Assembly: GCA_947069175.1 (NCBI GenBank)
Contig: CAMTDV010000018.1
Location: forward strand, 46,016,869 to 46,080,868
Origin: Scalesia atractyloides
Taxonomy: Eukaryota > Streptophyta > Magnoliopsida > Asterales > Asteraceae
Direction of reading: 5' to 3'
Length of the DNA: 64,000 nucleotides
Both the position numbers and the translations under genes were made by a program. Under the pieces are notes generated by a model. That model searched no databases, was not told the origin of the DNA, and was given only the letters and a program-made list of their open reading frames with translations. Shown in pieces: positions 60,640 through 64,000 of the stretch. Position 1 is the first letter of the stretch, and each line of letters opens with the position of its first letter.

Positions 60640-62842
60640 TTAAACATTTTAGAACAAAATGACAATTTCAAACATATAACCATCAAGTTCGGGCGAACTT
60701 GATTGCCAAAATATAACACACACTCAACAACTTTGACCGAACATGCACAAACAAACAGATTTTGACATTTATTCACAAGTTTGGGTGAACTTGTATTCAT
60801 TACAGGTTTTTCAGATTATAAGCAAGTTCGGGCGAACTTGTTTATTCCTTCAAGTTTTTCCACAGGGTCAGACAACTTCGCCCGAAGTTGATGTAAAGCA
60901 TCAGCAACAAGTTCGGGCGAACTTGTCGTCATCTCCAAAAATTCCTGCAACAACACAATCATGATCTCAGTTCAACTTTATGGTTTGATTAGCATGATTA
61001 CATATTTATTAAACACTGTCACCGATCAATTTGTTCAATTAACATCTAGATCTAACAGATTTTACAGATTCGGTCCAAACATGTTCGTTCAAATTTAATT
61101 AATGGCTGTTACAAGCAATTTATACCTCTGCCATGATATTAAGTGTGCAAATCACTTAAAATCAGGTTTTAAGCGGGCAGCCTAATGGCACAAATCTTGA
61201 AAATTTTATTTCTCACACTTTTCTATCAAAAGCACTAAGTTCGCTCGAAGTCAGAGTATCAGATGAAATGAATTTCTGAGCGAACTTGATTACTTATATA
61301 TTGTCAAGTTCGGGCGAACTTGGCTTTTAGATTTCAAACTTTATATAATAACTTCGCCCGAAGATACATAATGATGAATCAGTTTCCACTTAATAACTTC
61401 GACCGAACTTAGGTTAAGCCCAAATTCAAACTTTTCAAATTATTCATTTTTAAACCCTGAACTTTCACATGTTTTACCAGTTACGAAAATCCACTCAGTT
61501 GACGAAGTCCAAGTCAATAACCTTGGTTAACTGATTTGTCTGCCGAGTCCAAGTTAATGACTTCAGTTTGATCCGTTATGAACAAACTGATGTTTTCTTC
61601 AAATTTAAAGTTTCAAATTAATGAATTTTTCATCGTTTTTCGTGCATTTTGATTTTATAGTTTAGCTCCCAACCCATTGTCGTCAAGATTCCAACAACTT
61701 AGCACCATTCCGAACTCCGAAGATCTGCATTCCATCCTTGGCTGTTGAAAAAGTTGTAGAAATAAAATCTTTTTGAATTTTCAAAAGTTTTGCTAAAACA
61801 CACTGAAAATCTTTTTGCGTTTAATTTGAAATCAAATAAGCTATGTACAAACATATTTACAGATACATTTTTTTGAATTCATGTCTAAGGATCATATCAG
61901 TTGATTGAGACGTATCACCAGTACCGTTGACCTTTTGATGACTTTAAGTTTTAAACTCGTTTACCTAGATTGTTGATATGCTTGTCCACTTAAACTTCTA
62001 CACATTTCTCAATTGTTCCAAGATATCTTAATTAGAATTATGAAACTTGACTTAACTATGTTCCCATCTCAGAATATACTCCCGTATCAAGATTCCCTAG
62101 ATTTCATCTTACAGGTGAGCATAGCGTAATTGTTATATGTATCTGGGTTATGCGAAGCCTTGAGAGCTTAGGTTACTACCACCGTATCGACAAAGAGATG
62201 AAGGTTCGACTTTAAGGTGTGTTCCAATTTAGGAATCTTTTAAGCACTGCAATTGATTAGATCTTTCGATTCTTTCAATTTTGCTTGCAGTTTTAGGATT
62301 TTTAGCAAAAGTATTATAGAAGTTCTAGGCTATTGCTTCCGCAAAATCAGAAGAACTTTATAATACCCCAGAATCAGGCAATCTCTCAAATGAAATTTCG
62401 GAGTATTAAGTCCATATATCCGAGAGATGTTAATCCACAAGTTTAAGCAGTTGTAAAATTTAGTTTATATCCCAGAAACAATTTACTGAACGTGTAAAGC
62501 CTATCGACATATCCACAGTAAGACTTGTTTATACTTTTTAAACTTTACAATTCCTTAGCATACTGTGATAATAGTCCACTGATGTACTATCATTTCCTTT
62601 TTGACACAAAAATCTTTTTGTCTTTTTCATGTTTTTGTGCTTTTTGGTTTTTCATATGTTTTTATATTTTCTCGTAACATTTCTCCCCTAAAATCAAAAA
62701 CATATTTTTTTTATTTTAGTTTTTAAGAAATACTAATCCTAAAAGGTAACAAACCAATGAGGATCACCAGAACTCATCGTCCGATCCATATTCAACCTCT
62801 GCATCCGCACCTGTCAAAATATTTTTCATACATTAATCCTCA
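60640..62842 (-). other. Element D spacer between pol and 3' ORF
   Basis: Mostly non-coding and shared with B2 for 61490-62842. 60680-61410 has the palindrome array. An ATG at about 61133 (minus) begins MAE and is followed at once by GTATAA, and an AG acceptor (GTTGTTGCAG) precedes a frame at about 60944 that reads through two palindromes, so a spliced 5' part of the 3' ORF is possible. Confidence 0.45.
60684..61410. repeat. Palindrome array in element D
   Basis: At least nine copies or near-copies of CAAGTTCG-NN-CGAACTTG: perfect-arm copies at 60684-60701, 60823-60840, 60908-60925 and 61305-61322. Others have the shorter form AACTTCG-NN-CGAAGTT (near 60868 and 61350). The array sits just upstream of the 3' ORF, not in the 5' leader as in B. 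Confidence 0.85.
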
Positions 62843-64000
62843 TTAAGTATTTAAACCGTGAAAGAGTAAATGGTTTGGTGTAAAAATCAGCTTTTTGTTC
62901 GTCGGTGTGGATTTTCTCAATTCGTACCAACTTATTTTCGTAGCAATCACGAATGAAGTGGTATCGAATCTCGATATGTTTCGTTCGAGAGTGATGAACT
63001 GGATTTTAGTTATGTCGATAGCTGCCTTATTATCAACATACAGCGGCGTGTCAAGAAATTGCAGGCCATAGTCTCTCATCTGCTGTTGAATCCACAAAAT
63101 CTGTGAACAACTGCTGGAGGCCGAGATATACTCAGCTTCACAAGTAGAGAGAGCAACCGTAGTCTGTTTCTTACACTGCCAGGTTACCAAGCGTGTTCCG
63201 AAGAACTGTTATCCCGCTGTAGTTGATTTTGAATTCAACTTATCTACACCAAAAACAGAATCAGCATATCTTGTCAGATCGAAGTTATCTTTCTTCGGGT
63301 ATCACAAGCCGGTGCTTGGACATCCCTTCAAGTATTTGAAAATTCGCTTCACGATCTGCATGTGTGAGATTCTTGGGCTGGACTGATATCTGGCACAATG
63401 GCAGGTAGGATACATGATATCTGGGCGAGAGGCCGTCAGATACATGAGTGATCCTATCATCGACCTGTAGAGAGTATCATCAAGTGTGGTTCCTGTTTCA
63501 TCAATGCAAATTCCGTGAGTGAGAGCAAGAGGAGTAGATAACGGATTCGAGCTTTCCATTTCAAACTTCTTTAAGATGTCATGAACATACTTGGTTTGAT
63601 GAATGAAAACACCGTCTGGCAACTGATCAACTTGTAATCCGAGGAAGAATTTCATTTCGCCCATAGAAGACATCTCGAATTTCTTCTTCATGATTTTTTC
63701 AAACTCTTTGCCAAGATCATCATTTGTTGAACCGAAGATGATGTCATCCACATATATTTGTACGATAATCAGATGATTTCTAACTTCTCTTATAAAGAGT
63801 GTACTATCCACTGTTCCTCTGATAAAGCCATTGCTGATGAGATGTTGAGATAACGTCTCATACCAGGCTCTCGGGCCTGATGCAAAGCATATAGTGCTTT
63901 ATCCAAGAGATAAGCTTTCTTCTTGTTCAGTGGATCGACAAAACCTGGTGGTTGGCTGACGGCACTTGCTTATGTAGCTTACCATATAGAAAAGCTGATT
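62843..64000 (-). pseudogene. Element D pol, RT and RNase H part, 5' end off the window
   Basis: 63302-63811 encodes the RT C-terminal half with YVDDIIFGS, GEMKFFLGLQV and SRPDIM. 62843-63190 is RNase H with STCEAEY and VDNKAAI; the third acidic motif YADSVFG lies between the two pieces across a stop near 63300. Toward the right edge the RT N-terminal motifs (FLYGKL) are present in other frames. The last codons read KIHTDEQ in one frame, matching the remnant in B2. It is broken by several one-base shifts. Confidence 0.8.

Larger units (their letters stand above)
44201..64000 (-). mobile_element. Element D: Sirevirus-like Copia element, 5' end off the right edge
   Basis: On the minus strand: RT-RNase H from the window edge to about 62843, a 2.2-kb spacer with palindromes, a long 3' ORF (60624 down to 44756, split by element E), polypurine tract 44605-44617 and 3' LTR 44201-44604. 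It is related to B2 (similar LTR, spacer and palindromes) and seems to be its autonomous-type relative, though itself full of frameshifts. Net of E, about 7.6 kb is in view. Confidence 0.85.

Overview
This is a repeat-dominated stretch of a plant nuclear genome. The LTR retrotransposons use an initiator-Met tRNA primer site (TGGTATCAGA(G/A)C), host-gene remnants belong to plant families (F-box, B3/REM, RPA1-like), and one element is a 5S-derived Cassandra-type TRIM. The element mix (Sirevirus-like Copia elements with huge 3' ORFs, multi-kilobase Gypsy LTRs starting TGTCACACC or TGTCGCACC) fits a eudicot, and from general familiarity most likely Asteraceae; that last step is inference. No intact host gene is visible.

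Layout. 1-2909: 5' LTR, primer site and start of a minus-strand element (F), inserted into the gag of element A. 2910-~14119: element A, a plus-strand Sirevirus-like Copia with broken gag, broken protease/integrase, an open 516-aa RT-RNase H frame, a long broken 3' ORF and the 3' LTR. ~14120-16722: the 3' end of an older relative (A') into which A appears to have inserted. 16728-27998: two minus-strand Copia copies in tandem (B1 partial, B2) sharing one LTR; B2 has lost almost all of pol and carries a solo LTR (G) with a 54-bp tandem repeat. 28002-28752: a truncated element (C1).

28752-44200 is the least element-dense part: an F-box pseudogene, a B3-domain (REM-like) pseudogene, a short non-autonomous element with both LTRs and a near-perfect TSD (C2, 33965-36525), an RPA1-like fragment abutted by the Cassandra TRIM (37788-38463), and a probable solo LTR (H, 39602-42980).

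44201-64000 is a minus-strand Sirevirus-like element (D) running off the right edge. Its 3' ORF is split by a complete 12.2-kb Gypsy element (E, 47845-60059) flanked by the 5-bp TSD TTCTT.

The most interesting pattern is regulatory. Each Copia family carries its own over-represented short motif: CAAGTTCG-NN-CGAACTTG in B and D, CTCGTACGAG in C, and AACC(A/T)CTG on either strand in A and A'. In every family the motif sits immediately upstream of the LTR TATA box, and it recurs in arrays in the 5' leader (B, C), in the pol-3' ORF spacer (D), or across the body (A). This resembles the palindromic repeats reported for Sireviruses in other plants, but the motifs here are different and family-specific.
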